DNA from: Warburgia ugandensis
Taxonomy: Eukaryota; Streptophyta; Magnoliopsida; Canellales; Canellaceae
DNA: 64,000 nucleotides
Direction of reading: 5' to 3'
Assembly (NCBI GenBank): GCA_035236585.1
Contig: CP141135.1
Coordinates: 8,900,001-8,964,000 of the forward strand
Shown: positions 36,234 through 49,067 of the stretch, in pieces
How positions within the stretch are numbered: the stretch's first letter is position 1
Layout of the letters: the number at the start of each line of letters is the position of its first letter
Notes under the pieces: generated by a model
What the model was told of the DNA's origin: nothing
What the model saw: the letters and a program-made list of their open reading frames with translations, nothing else
Databases searched by the model: none
Made by a program: the position numbers and the translations under genes

Positions 36234-38742
36234 CTAGAGTTGAGACTCTTGGGCCACATCGATAACAAAGCGATATTTAACGTCGTTCTTGGCAAGCCTG
36301 TCCAAGGCTTGATTGATATATTCCGGTGGGATGAGTTCAATGTCGCAGGTAATATTGTGCTTTCCACACAGATCCATCATCTCCTGTGTCTCCTTCATGC
36401 CTCCAATTATGCTACCCTTTACTGCTCGTTTACCTGTGTCCATGAACGTAGACCAAATATTAGAGACTTAAGTTTTGTTATCTCAGATCGTAACACTGTC
36501 CGATTGCTTACTTTTCTTTATCTGGAGCAGTTGTTATCATCTGGCCAGTCCAGATTTTTTATCATTCCATTTCAATGGGACAAAGAAACGGTCTAGATCA
36601 CACTATTTCCTGCTGTAAGTTTGCAATGGAGAAGGTTTTCAGGCACTGCAAGTGCAGAACTTAGACGTACCGAATATCAATGGAAATGAAGGCAGCTCCA
36701 CGGGCTTATCAGGCGCACCAACCAACAGCAGGTTCCCACGAACTTTTAGCAAATCCAAGATGGGGCCCAGATCGTGCTTCGCAGAAACTGTGTCCAGGAT
36801 GAAATCTAAAGATCTCGCCCCAGCCTGTTACATAATAAAATTACAGAAAATAATAACATATATATCATGTAATTATCATAGAAATTAATAATCGTAGCCG
36901 TAGATGATACCGAGATTGACCTGCATTTGCATCGGATCGGTGCTAACAATGAAACCATCGGCTCCCAGGCGTTCTCTTGCCTCCTTTTCCTTAGAAGGAG
37001 TGGTGCTGATGACGGTGACATGGCATCCAAAAGCCTTTCCAAACTTGACCGCTATGTGGCCCAGGCCTCCCAATCCAACGATCCCGATTTTGTTTCCAGG
37101 TTGGAGAATGTTGTGCTCTTTCATGGGACTGAAAACTGTAATACCGGCGCACAACAGCGGAGCAGCCGCATCCATCGGTAGAGTTTCCGGCACATGGACC
37201 ACAAACCTGATACAGGGAGAAAGATTTAAACTAGTATTTCTCTTCTGCTGCATCATAAGATCCGGAACGTGTATCTTGTGGACCCATCAGATAATCTCTA
37301 TCTGATAATCACTCACTCACGATGATCGAATGATTTAACATTCTGAAAACTGTGTTTTTGTACATTAAATTAAATGCAAGTTTTAGATATGGGCTTCCCC
37401 TAACTCTTCTACATCAGATGATCCCAGCAGTTGGTTTGTAGAAAGTTTAAAAGCAACCGTTTAAATTAGAGTTACTAGCAATTAGACGATAAGTTCAACA
37501 ACAATGCACGATTTTTTTTAGCGCTGAAGAACATCTAAACCTTGATTTATTACCATCTACTCTTTTCTTTATTTAAAATTAATAAAAAAATATATAAAAG
37601 GCAGCACTATACATGAAGCTCCAACATATGAAGAGTTTAAAGAAAGTATAAACTACAAAGGATTTATAGTATGCAGTCTTACCTTGTATTTTTGCAATAG
37701 ATTAGTGCTTTACCTCTTGTGAGCGACTATCGTTTGGGAGTAACCACCGTATGTGATGCTCCCGTCCCAGAAAATGCCGTTGTAGGTAAGCTGCATCTTG
37801 TCACAGTAATTCTCCTCAGAATTTTTGCAGAAGTCGCATTCCAGGCAACTCGCTGCCATGCATCCGATTCCCACTCGGTCTCCGATCTTAAATCCCTCGA
37901 CATTTCCCCCCACTTTTGTTATAATACCCGTAATTTCATGCCTGGATTCACACAATCAAGCCACATGTCAGCAAAAGAATAAAGCGATTGGATGAGTTAT
38001 CGGAGCGTCTGTAATAAGAAAGGGACCCAGTTAGGAACAAGGATGATTTACCATACCCGGGTACTACAGGATACATGGTGATTCCCCAGTCGTTTCTGGC
38101 GAAATGGATATCAGTGTGACACATCCCACAATAGAGAATTTTGATGGTAACGTCGTCAATTCCGTTTTCCCTTCAATCCATCAAAATGAAGAGTTAGACA
38201 AATTATGACTGTATATAAATCGGCAAAGACTTGCGAGGAAATTGCTTTTGTCTGGCTCCGGGAACCAGTGAATCGATTTCTTGTTAGGTTTTGACGGCTA
38301 AAAGTGCGTGCGGGACCCAGAATTCAACTGCTTGGATCACCAATGACTTAGGGCCCACATGCACTATTACAGTCTACTGATACAACCTGGCCGTTGACTA
38401 CCGTATGTAAGGGCCCTTCGACGGCCGGCTAATATTACAAAGGATGCAGATTCCGGTAATGATCTAACCATCTTATTTCTCAACCTTTCTAACCATTTAA
38501 TCTAAGAAAATGAGCCCGTCATTTTACAACGCAGATCGAATAACAAAGGAAGCCTGCCACGGATGATAGATCAGGACCCGGAAAAATGGTTCCCATCATG
38601 ATCGGATTGAACACAAAAGCAAGGTGGGTGCAATATAATTTTCATACCTCCGTTTGAAGATGAATGGAGTGAGTTTGCCGGAGGAATCATGGGCAGCCCA
38701 GCCGGAAACTGTCTGAGTATGGTTTGGGGTCGTCTGAGTCAT
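36234..38742 (-). CDS. Cinnamyl alcohol dehydrogenase-type zinc alcohol dehydrogenase (CAD/mannitol dehydrogenase-like), six exons
   Basis: The coding exons are 38742-38648, 38170-38057, 37941-37714, 37206-36921, 36824-36671 and 36433-36234 (TAG). All introns are GT-AG and in phase, giving 358 residues, the usual CAD length. Catalytic zinc ligands C49 (YCGMCHTD), H71/E72 (PGHE) and C165 are present. Structural zinc cysteines C102, C105, C108 and C116 are present. The Rossmann motif GLGGLG lies at 190-195, followed by [10 protein letters not shown], where Ser/Lys contacts favour NADP(H). The enzyme is a cytosolic medium-chain dehydrogenase interconverting aldehydes and primary alcohols. CAD-like paralogs act on cinnamaldehydes, 8-hydroxygeraniol or mannitol, and sequence alone does not decide the substrate. 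No inactivating change is seen. Intron 3 carries an Au SINE fragment. Confidence 0.92.
37596..37706 (-). mobile_element. Au SINE 3' part inside CAD-like intron 3, next to the splice donor
   Basis: The minus strand reads TTGCAAAAATACAAGGTAAG, ACTGCATACTATAAATCC, then GTTGGAGCTTCATGTATAG and TGCTGCCTTTT, which are the consecutive 3' blocks of the Au SINE. It begins only about 7 nt downstream of the intron 3 donor (GT at 37713-37712), and the A and B boxes are missing. It is part of an otherwise normal 507-nt intron. Confidence 0.65.
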
Positions 38743-38810
38743 TTTTCCCGGCCAAAACCAAACCAGGTCTTGCCTCTCTCTGATATGCTTACAATATTAA
38801 CAATGTAAGC

Positions 38811-38820
38811 CTTTATTTAG
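38811..38820 (-). promoter_or_regulatory. Candidate TATA box of the CAD-like gene
   Basis: The minus strand reads CTAAATAAAG about 70-80 nt upstream of the CAD-like ATG (38742), a spacing compatible with a short 5' UTR. It is a weak match and no experimental evidence is available. Confidence 0.35.
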
Positions 38821-39670
38821 TGACTGATTGTGGGCTTCCCAAGTCAGTAAACGACTAAACAATGCCTAGCTGTCGGAGCGTTCCATGTCTTGGAATCTCC
38901 CGTCTGGAGTCATAAATGTGTTGATTTTGTTTCATTTAGTTTTAATGAGAAGCAGATTATCAATCTAAGGGAAATGCTCCGGAAGGGACGACCTCCTTGC
39001 CCTCAAACAATAACAGTTTCTAGAGCCCACATTTTCAAGATCCGACTCATTTATCTTATAAAGAAGCTTGTGGTTTCAATGATTTCAGCCTCTAAAAACT
39101 GTGCTTAATTAGAAACGGACATGCGAGAAATTTTGGTAAACAAAACACAGCCCTTATATCTACAAACATCTAAATTAAGACGAAGCAATGAGATGGACGA
39201 CTACCTCGTATGGGTTCAGTTTAGCATCCCTCCAAACGTACAAGTGACACCACAATCAACATGGTAAAAAAAAACAAAAAAAAGACGGACGCAGACTTGG
39301 TCCTGGACCTCCTACTTGACTCACTAATATCCACTGACATTTTTTTTATTTAACTCATAACACACACGTATATATATATAATGTGCAAATATCCTTTCTT
39401 ACATCTCCTAAAGAAAGGCAATGCACCTGAAACCACTTAAGAAAGAGACGCAACAGTGGGTTATATTGACTTTTGTGCAGCCACTGGCATCTTTTTTAAG
39501 TTCAAAACACAAGAAGAAAGAGCCACATTAAAAAATGACACATTTTATATGTTAGAGGACGCTTTACTCACGCTGCTGACTGATCACCAGTTGCACTATT
39601 AGACTTCCTAAAGACATAAACAAAAGATAAAAAGGGTAGCTTGATGCAAGAAGTTCCTGTGCATGTGGAT
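38821..39670. other. Upstream intergenic DNA of the CAD-like gene
   Basis: No gene is recognised. The candidate promoter of the minus-strand CAD-like gene lies at its left edge. Confidence 0.4.
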
Positions 39671-39673
39671 CTA

Positions 39674-39790
39674 AAAAAAGGGATGGACCACAAGGGTCTA
39701 CACCCTCACCTTTTATTTTTATACTTGGCTGTTTCTATGCCTCAAACAGTGACAATTACAATTCTACCATTGTGCTAAGGCTCCCCTTCA
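39674..39790 (-). mobile_element. Au SINE fragment
   Basis: On the minus strand: GGAGCCTTAGCACAATGGTAGAAT (5' tRNA-like block), AATTGTCACTGTTTGAGGCAT, GAAACAGCC, AGACCCTTGTGGTCCATCCC. The blocks follow the Au SINE order with internal losses. The 3' terminus is absent. Confidence 0.65.
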
Positions 39791-40530
39791 AAACCATTAA
39801 CAAACGATAACAATTGAAAATGACATGCCAATTAATTAATGTTTTCATTTTCCCTCAATATATTAGCATAACAGTTTGATAGCCAATTATCTCCCGTCTT
39901 TTTCTCTTGTTTACGAGTCTAATGGGGAACGCTAAAGTGATTCCATAGGCCACTTTTGCTCAAGCTCTCTTGCATTTTCTGCCTAAATAGTTGGAAAAGC
40001 ATGCGGATTGAACTATTCTAGTGTCTTGAAATTGGTATTTCTGACCACGGGAAATGGGCATGTTAGAACCTTTGTGTAAAAAAGGTCTTAGTTGTTTTAC
40101 AATTTTTTTTGGCTCTGTTACTTTTCTTTTTCTTTCTTTTTTTCAATCAAAGAATTAAACAAATTATCCTAGAACCTATTATTTTAATTCTTAAATCTAC
40201 TTAAAATCTCCTCAACAAGGGAGAAGTATCGCCTCAAACCTCCCACAGCCTTGGGATGTTAGAATCACTAAATCATCTTGATTTTGTGTTTGAGGACATC
40301 AAAAGCTGGATCAATCAACAAACAGGTTAGATCATCCATTGTGGGGCTTCATCATGCAAAAGTAAGTGGCCTAATGGACATGCCTTTATAAGGGGTGTCC
40401 ATTTAGCATTCCTCTTTTTCTTTCATGGTAGGGGTAGACGCTCTACATGCTCTTAGAAGTATGTGCTCTAGAGTGTCAACATGTCATCTTTTAACTCACA
40501 AAACTCAACTATTATTACAACTTTTTAATT
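39791..40530. other. Intergenic DNA
   Basis: AT-rich, no gene or repeat family recognised before the left end of the TIR element. Confidence 0.4.
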
Positions 40531-41485
40531 TGGGATTTTTGCAAAAATGCTATTACATGTTGCCATTTTTGCAAAAAAGTCTAATGTTTTTTGAGTTTTG
40601 TGAATTTGCTATTAAGTTTTCATGAGCTTTGCAAAATTGCCATTCTATTAGTTTTTCATCTTCTTTCTTTGTTAATTTTTTTAAAATTTTAATATTGTCC
40701 TTCTCTGTTTCTCTCTCTTAATATGTTCTAGCAGAACTGATACCTCACAGACACAGATATGATTAAGTTGCCAACTTTAGCCAGAAAGTTTGTTGACTTT
40801 TCGATGAAAAGTTTCCATGAAACTTGGTATGTAAATAATTCGGTAACAAGAAATCTAATGGTATAGTTAGATTTTAACAAAAACTAACTAGTAGTGAGAT
40901 ATGCAATCGCAAACATACCATGTTTACTAACTTGTGCAACATTACCTATTGAGCTTCTTCAATGAAATTGAACAACTTAAGCTTCAATTTCTCACTAAAA
41001 AATAATATAGAACTCTTACTACTATGAATTAGAATATAATCAATGCTTTGGATCAATAAAAACACAATAAATTAAAAATTTTCAAGTTTAAAACATAAAC
41101 AAAATACTATTACTATATACACAAATGGCGACAAGTAGTAGAGCTCTTCATTCGATGCCTTTTGGAATGAAAATTAGAAATCTAGGACCTGGGTCTTCTT
41201 CCTCTCAACATTTTCTATCTAGCACGATCTATTTTAGAGATTTTTGTTGATTAATAAAGCAAAAACTTACATGCAAAGTCCTATTAGAACATATTAAGAG
41301 AGAAATAGAGAAGGGTAATATTAGAATTTTAAACAACCAAGAGGAAAGGAGGATGGAAAACTAACAAAATGACAATTTTGCAAATTGAGCTCACAAAAAC
41401 TTTATGGCAAAGTAGTAAAACTCAGAAAACATTGCACTTTTTTGCAAAAATTCCAAAATTTAATGGCATATTTGCAAAAAACCCC
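40531..41485 (+). mobile_element. Long-TIR non-autonomous DNA transposon, copy 1
   Basis: The left end reads GGGATTTTTGCAAAAATG, then CCATTTTTGCAAAAAAGTC, TTTTGAGTTTTG, and TTTGCAAAATTGCCATTCTATTAGTTTTT. The right end is the reverse complement of the same series (AAAACTAACAAAATGACAATTTTGC to TTTGCAAAAAACCCC). The inverted ends are about 150 bp and imperfect. The interior (~650 bp) has no transposase-like ORF. Ends of this length with no coding capacity fit a Mutator-like non-autonomous element, but no clean target duplication could be fixed. Confidence 0.75.
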
Positions 41486-42937
41486 TTAAATTTTCTTTAA
41501 AAACTATTTTCACATAAAGTTATATTTCTTTTGCATTCCATCACAGCTCCCGATCAAAAGGGAGTTTAATTTTTTTGAAAAAAAATTGCATTTTAGTAAA
41601 TTTGATGGAAAATTATATAAGCACTAAACCGTCAATAGCATCACTTGCCCAATCAGCTTCAGAAAAGGTGCCAAGGAGAAATTAGATGAAGAGTACTGAA
41701 TTGTAAGACCATGCATAAGTGAGAGTGAAAATAATGACATACTTGATTAACAACAAATGCAATATCTATGCAAGTATGGGTAAGATACCAAAGAAAGCCC
41801 ACCAATCTGGGGTATAAAGTAGGAATGTGTAGTAAATCACTATTAACGGATGATAAGCATGAACCAGAAGTGACTAGCAAGGCATGACTAACAGGAATAG
41901 TATATTGAACTTTTCAAGCAATGCAATGGCATATTTACTTCGGGCAAGAAAAATCTTGTTACGTGTCAAGACACTTTCATGCCAAGGAAGAAACTGAGAT
42001 CACCCAAATCTCGAGTGTCGAAGTGGCAAATAACTACTGAATAAACAGCAACACTTCTTGAGAAATACTGCCACTGACAATGGTGTCATATATGTAGCCC
42101 AACAAAATCAAAATAGTGGGGCTAGTCCGTTTGTTGAAAACTTATTGTAGTAAAAGAGTGAAGACGACGTTGAAATCATGCTCGTGGAGCTTGCTTGAGT
42201 CCATAAATAGCTTTTAATCAAATGTATATATGTGATATGGCCTTGAGGGATCAACATATTCTGGTAGTTGCAGGATATAAACTTCCCGAGGGGCCATTGT
42301 TTAGACATTTCTAGTGCAAGAACTACTTGAATGTTGGAAGGTTTGACGATCGAGCTGAAGGTCTCATTGTAGTCAATACCTTATTTCTGGTTGTAACCTT
42401 GGGCAAGATTTGTGCCTCTCAAATAGTATCATCAACGTTTTCTTTTAATTTTGAAAACCCACTGGCTGTCAACCATATTCATGTCAGGTTTTCATGGTAT
42501 AAGATCCCAAGTTCCATGTTGAACATGTGCAAAAATACTCTTCATCACATGACCTGTTCCAATACAAAAATTATCTTGCCTAAGCTTAAGTGCTAGGTTG
42601 AAGGACAAGGGATCATTAAAGGCTACAGTGAGAACAGTAGAGATGAAAAGCTTCAGAATCATCTCCCATGTAATCTCATTAATACTCCTGTACTTTCGAT
42701 GGTGACGAGTCATCTAAAGAGGATAAAGAGGGGACAAATGTAGGACTTAATGAGTGTAGGGAGGTTGGTTGCTTATGACTAGAACCAATAGTAGAGGGTA
42801 GTGTTTGAGGCGACGATTGGTTAACAGGTGAAGAAGGTGGATTATGGTAGGGAGCATTAAAACCATCAGATGTGTTATGAGCTCTGGACAGAGGGCAAGT
42901 AGCATCCAAAAGTGCTGAGAGATTTATTTATTTTTTT
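41486..42937 (-). pseudogene. Ty1/copia pol relic (linker, RT, C-terminal RT) between the TIR elements
   Basis: On the minus strand, starting at about 42909: a Ser/Pro-rich linker with HNPPSSPVNQSSPQTLP, a TRHHRKYRS segment, HGTWDLIP, VDSQWVFKIKRKR, AQGYNQK-GIDYNETFSSIV (- is a stop), SNIQVVLALEMSKQWPLG, and at 41880-41659 YPRLVGFLWYLTHTCIDIAF followed by VVNQVCHYFHS. These are the standard copia RT blocks, in order, split by stops and frameshifts; the YGLKQAPRAW region is scrambled. No integrase, gag or LTR is visible. Confidence 0.8.
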
Positions 42938-43865
42938 GGAGATTTTGCAAAAATAATATTATATTTTGGCATTTTTGTAAAGAAGTCCAATGTTTTTTTA
43001 ATTGCAAATTTGTCATTAATTTTTCTTGAGTTTTTCAAAAATATCATTCTATTAGTTTTCCATCCTTCTTCCTAGTTAGTTTTTTTCAAAATTTCAATAT
43101 TAACCTTTTAGCAAATGGGTAATGGTGAACAAGAAGATTTTGCAAATGAATTTTTGATTTATTAATCAACATAAATCTCTGAAATTGATTTTTCTAGATA
43201 GAAGACATTAAGAAGAAGAAGACTCGAGTATTAGATTTTCAATTTTTATTCAAAAATGAATCAAATAAAGAGCTTACAATCTACTACTAATTGATGTTAG
43301 CATGAATAGTAACAATATTTTGCTTATGATTTAAACTTAAAATTTTTTTTATTTTTTTTTATTAATCTAGAGCATTGATTATGTTCTAATTTGTATTAAG
43401 AAGAGTTTTATAAAAAAAATTTAATGAGAAATTGAAATTGTTTAATTTCATTGAAGAAGCTTAATAGGTATGTTGTGTAGGTTGGTGAGCATGGTATATT
43501 TGTAATTAATTATCTCACTATTTTTTAGTTTTTTTGAAATCTAACTATATCATTAGATTCCTTGTTATTGAATTATGTTAGATACCTAGTTTCACTGAAA
43601 CTTATCATCGGAAAGTCATTAAACTTAGTGGCTAAAAATAGTAACTTAATCATGGGTTACAGTTCTAAAGTATAGAACTTGAATTCAAAATAGAGAGGGG
43701 TAATATTGGAATTTTAAAAAACTAACAGGGAATGAGGGCGGAAAACTAACAAATGGTAATTTTGCAAAGCTTGCAAAAACTAAATAACAAATTTGCAAAA
43801 CTCAAAAAGCATTGGACTTTTTGTAAATTTGCAAAAATGTAATGGCACTCTTGCAAAAAACTCTT
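42938..43865 (-). mobile_element. Long-TIR non-autonomous DNA transposon, copy 2 (inverted)
   Basis: The ends carry the same ~150-bp inverted words as copy 1 (GGAGATTTTGCAAAAATAAT ... CTTGCAAAAAACTC). The interior is in the opposite orientation: CATTGAAGAAGCTTAATAGG here is the reverse complement of CCTATTGAGCTTCTTCAATG near 40946 with one difference. There is no coding capacity. Confidence 0.75.
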
Positions 43866-46800
43866 CTTTTTTTTCTTAGAGTAAGTGTAAGCAAATGAGG
43901 TGGATTTAGGATAGGGGCGACAATTATTGATTGAATATTAACATGCAGACAAGATTCGTTAGAAATACTTTCAGGCAATAGTTAATATGGAAATGAGCAT
44001 TTATCAAACGCCACATGGTGAGAAATATAAATGTAATTAGGTTCATACTCACGTAGGCCTTATGATTCGAATTGCACCCAAGGATCCATGCTCAGGTTCT
44101 GCCTGTTTTTAAGAAAGTTCAAGATTACACGAGGGTGTGTTTACCATTCAAAAGACAAAAGAAAAAAAAAAAATTGAAAGAAGAAGAACAGAAAAGTGCG
44201 GTGAGCATGCATGGCCGAACACTTTCAAAAGAGTTGGTTAGCATTAGTTTTTTATAGGCGTCATTTGAGACACCACAGGAGATGGAAAGTCAAGAAAACC
44301 GCTGTAGAAAAAGCCTCTAGCCAAAAGTGAGAAGGCAAACTTGCTTGACTAAGCAAACATAGACCCATCTCTACAACATGGCAATGTTTTCGCTTAGCGA
44401 CCAGTTCTTTTGGGGATCTCTGTCATCATGCATGCTTCCCAAAAGCATCAAAACTGCACGAGCAATTATAAACGGATTCCCGTTTTATTGACGATGTATT
44501 TTTCAATTTCTACTGATATCGGGAATAATGATAGATTAGTTAGCAATCTATCTGTGAGTGGATTTAGGATAATTTTTTTCTCACTGCGTAGACATCCAAC
44601 TTTGTCTGATAAACAATAAAATGAGGGTCCATCTTGTTTCACTTTATTTTACATTGTTGACAATTATAATCACAATGTTTTAAGTCTTTAGAACTTTGTG
44701 CCCAATGATGAATACATTGCAAAAACTATTAGCCTATAGAAAGATTAAAAAGGAGGCTAATACTCAGGCAGAATCATCTCAACAACTACCATTGCTCTAT
44801 CCTACATTACTTGAATAACTTTCTAGCACAGAGCAATTATATGATCTCGTTCTTAGCACTGTCCTATACTACAACTTGATGACATCAGTAAAATTATTCT
44901 GACAATCATCCCTTCTTACATGAGAAATTGAATCCCATGTCAACCTAATAGTTTGGACTTCCTTAATCCTAACAAAATATAGTGAAAGTACCAAACAACA
45001 AGTACAATGAGTAATAAGGTAATGATATCTGATAACAAATAATTTAACTCGAGAGTTTAGTTAAATTACTTCATATAAAGTAGTTAACTTCTGAATTAAA
45101 AGTTCTAATTGGCTAATCAAAGTACGTTGGAGTTTGAAAATGATTAAAGTCATTTCCAACATAAGGCAGAACTTATGAGATAATCTTTTAAAGATCCAAT
45201 TACTTTTCCTAATATATTATTATAATTAGCTTGGCTTTACATAGTTTAGTTCAATATATTTTCTTAGCTTAGTTGAGTTTTATTTTTGTACTTGATATAG
45301 TTTAGTTGGTTTTAGATCAATTTAGTTAGGTTTATTTACTTCTATTTTATGTTTTTCACATGCTTGACTTCTAGACACTTGGCTAATATAAGCACAGTGC
45401 AATTCCTATATTAGAGAATTAATTTAGGCTAATGTATTTAGTTTTTAAAAATAAACTTTTATCAACAAATTCCTCAACTTTTTTCTTTAGTTTCCAAATC
45501 TTATTAAGTAGCCTTAGAAGTAGACTTAATTGATCTACTGTAAGAGATTAAGAACTCAAATCTTTGGCTATTTTACCTTAAAAAGGCTAGATCCTATAGG
45601 CAAATCTACAATGGAGAATCAGTCGTGATTTTTAGTGAAATAGCTAAATGATTTTTACTTAATAAAGTGCTAGTATAATTAGAAATCACCTATCATTCAT
45701 TACCTTTGTAACCTAATATCTAGACAATTAATATATCTGTGGATATCCTAAAAAAGGTTCAACACCTTGATAGTTCTAGGCCTATTAATTTAAGCATCCT
45801 ATCATTTTTGGATCTCAACTTCAGTCATTCTTTTCCAGGGCTAACAATTGTTGAACCCATATGACACATCGTTCAGCCACTAACCCAAATGGAGTGCAGC
45901 TAGATCAGCTGAGATTCTCCTTGTTGTGTCTGTTTAGACCATTTAAATGGTACATGGACGTTCCATCATCTGCTATGATCCGCACCCTTCCATCTTCAAT
46001 GCCCAATGTAGATAGGTCAATTGGTCATGCCCAAAAGTAAAATCCATTGGAAAATCGTAGTCCCATGTAGTTATTCATACTCGAGAATCAAATGAAGCAA
46101 ACTCAAATAGGCTTCAATGCCCAATCTTGATCCAATTCACTAAGACATGCCCATGGGCTTGTAGGTAGTTGGTATCATCCAAATTGTTGGATCAATTGAG
46201 CCACTGGTCCGATCAAGACGCCGTCATTGTAGACCTTCTAGAGTATGTGTAGGATGTATAATTGCCTAACCACGACTTCAGTATTTGGTAATTTTCCAAA
46301 CCATTCATCTTCTTGACCCTATCCTGTGTGGGCCAAATTTTTGTCCACTGAATAATCTTTTAAGCTTACAGCTTCCAAAAGTAAACAAAACCCTTCTATA
46401 CATCAGCAGTATAGAATCATCCATTGGATGAGATTTGTTAGATGGCCTATCTAAACAGGATCCTAAGACTGGATGGTTTAGATCACTTTTAGCGTTAGAC
46501 AACATCTACCACATACTAAACGCCAGTCTAGTAGCATCAGAAGGGAAGAGTGGAAGACAAGTGTTGGCAACCATGTTTTGAGCACTTTTTTATCCCTTTT
46601 TTTTTTTACTAATGTGACTATTATGGTAACCATTAGACTGTGGTTTACACCATAAAACAACTTCCTGGTATCTCCCTAAGGAAGGGATTCTTTGGCACAA
46701 AAGTAGTAATCCATGAATTAGATTATCCAATGATAGTTTTCTTCTTCCCGACTATTGCTTAACCTGCGAATGGATATAAAGCAATCTGAGAGAATAGATG

Positions 46801-48959
46801 GGTGGCCTTAATTCTTGGGCTGTTGGCTGTACATAATCTTAAAACTTGGGCCGTTAGCCTATAAATAATAAAGTTTGCGAGGATACAACAGAAATCAGTA
46901 TTAATGGATGGTCTGAAAAATAGCTAGTTATTCTTGTTCCTCAACACCCACACTGGAGCTGTCAAATGGGCGAGTGACCAGCTGGACATGTTACTCACAC
47001 CTGCCTAAGGCAGTCATGGGCCTCACTTTCAGAACCCGTTTGAAACTATGCGTAACCCGACCCGCCCGTCTGCTGCATTGCTCCTCATGTTCTTGATAGT
47101 GAATCTCTTGCACTGGCAGAAGTCCTTACAGTGCTTGAATGAGCTTCGAAGCAAGGACTCATGGTGCATGATCCGGAAGTTTAGAACTTTTTGGTTCACG
47201 CCAAAGGTCGGTTAGAACTATACGAGTCCAGAGGTTTAAGGGGATTCCATCTATGTCATCGCAATTTCTCTTCAAAATTTCCCCAGAGAGTTCTCTACCA
47301 GTGAGCCCGAGCCAAAGATAGGTTAGATTCAATTGAAGAAATAAATAAGTAATATACCCGTGACAGGTTGGGCGCAAGGCTTTTCATCACCCCTTTAATA
47401 GACTTATCTTATTATAGTAAGATAATTTAGAGTATTATTTCCTATTTGATCCCTTAAATTTTAATATTCAAAGTTGCGATCGATCTATTCGTTAACGAAA
47501 AAAATAGATTTAACATAGCTAACGACGCTGAAGACATCTTCAAAGGGTAGGAGATTTCATGACTGTTTGTTTTTTTATCTTGATACTAAAGAAGAGTTTG
47601 ACACAGTACTTTATTTCTGTCCTAGTTCATCCTAATTCAAGATTATAAGTATTTTGATTGTTCTCCAATATCCACACCCGTTTGACCCCACTGACCCTCC
47701 CAAGTCCGCGTGTTTGACAGCACGACCGATGACTACATATGCTGGCTATTGGACACCGGGATTACAAATCGTAGATAATCTTGCTATTGACAGACTTAAA
47801 ATAAGGACAAAACTCTTGAAACTTACCTATAGATGGTGATAGCCTATGGGCTGGCCTAGTCTTTCATCTTTAATTCGTCCCATCTGTTGGTAGAGGGGGT
47901 CTCTAACGCGAGGCGCAGTGAACTTTCCCTGAAGTTCGGTGCGCTGTAGCAGCCTACGATCAGATGATGGCTAGTCTTCCTTTAGTTCCCGATCAAGTCA
48001 CACCCGGTAATTTGTTTGCATGAGACGTAAATATGAGAAACTGCCTAAACTAAGGGTCCATTGCCCGGTAATTAGTTTGCATGAGAGTCTAACCTTCCCA
48101 TACTCTATCCAATGATCAATTAAATGTTCGACGTCCATTTCACAACTCATAACAGCAAAGGTTAGGACCATAGAACATATCCGATTTTTGGGCCATGGCC
48201 CCATCCACGACATGGTCAGACGACTAAGACCACGTTCTCCATAGTCTTCATTAACAGGACGATATATAATTTTCAAATTATAGACCAATCCACTGTGATC
48301 TACGGTCATCATTCATTGGTTGGTATGGTTCTGACTGATTCCAGAAATCCCAACAGTCAAATGCCCCCATCGTACTTAAAAAGATATTTGAGGCCTGGAA
48401 CAATTCAACCTAAGATATCTTATATACTGTAGTTGATGGAGAGTTGCTGTTGCCACCAGTTTTCTTATCTTCAGGAGTCACGTTGCTCCCTCTCAGTCTC
48501 AATTTTAGAAACAAGCTAAAAGTCCATGTGGGGCCGAGATGGTTAATGATCTAAACCGTTAATCTTCTGGACAACATCCAAGATAGGAGATCCTGAAAAT
48601 CTTCGATATTGGAAGAACTTAGCCCTTGCTATCACTGTACTTGAATATTTTGACCTGGCCAGTGTTCAGCAGAATATCGTACAATAATAAGACTAGCTGA
48701 TTCCGAACATCTCGTCACAGAAACATCAGAGGTTTGATCTTGACCGTCGAACGTATATAAGTACGGATTAGGAGTAGACTAGGTCAATTTTGCCACCTGA
48801 TCTTTTAGTTCATATATATCAAATAACAGAATTAGAAAATGCTAATAATAAAGAGTATTAAAAGCGATCAATTTGTTCAAAATCCTGTATTTTATTGTTA
48901 AACATGTAAATAAAAAGATCAAATAAAATAGGTAACCTTGGCTCGAGTTGCTCTTCAAA
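43866..48959. other. Gene-poor region downstream of the AMS ortholog
   Basis: About 5 kb without a supported gene. The longest frames (47159-47377 and 47998-48312, minus) resemble no protein I know. A short direct repeat of GGTAATTTGTTTGCATGAGA / GGTAATTAGTTTGCATGAGA occurs at 48006 and 48067. The stretch 45220-45480, rich in TTTAGTT words, may be an old LTR. Confidence 0.4.
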
Positions 48960-49067
48960 TCACGCCCGATGGTGGAGATGATGAATGGGGTCGTGGTGAT
49001 GATGATGGTGCTGATGAAAATCCCTTCCGCCATTTTCGGTTGTTCGGCCCTGCTCTGACCATCCGGG
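48960..49067 (-). other. In-frame His-rich tail behind the AMS stop codon
   Basis: After TAG (49070-49068) the same frame stays open for 35 codons: PGWSEQGRTTENGGRDF, then HQHHHHHHDPIHHLHHRA, and TGA (48962-48960). A GW segment followed by a His-rich terminus is the known C-terminal style of AMS proteins, so this is the family's tail cut off by a stop codon, not chance sequence. It is either lost coding sequence or is reached by alternative splicing. Confidence 0.75.

Noticed and set aside
36204-37305. Several plus-strand frames of 78-133 codons
   Set aside because: They are antisense to CAD-like exons, whose reading is confirmed by zinc and nucleotide-binding motifs.
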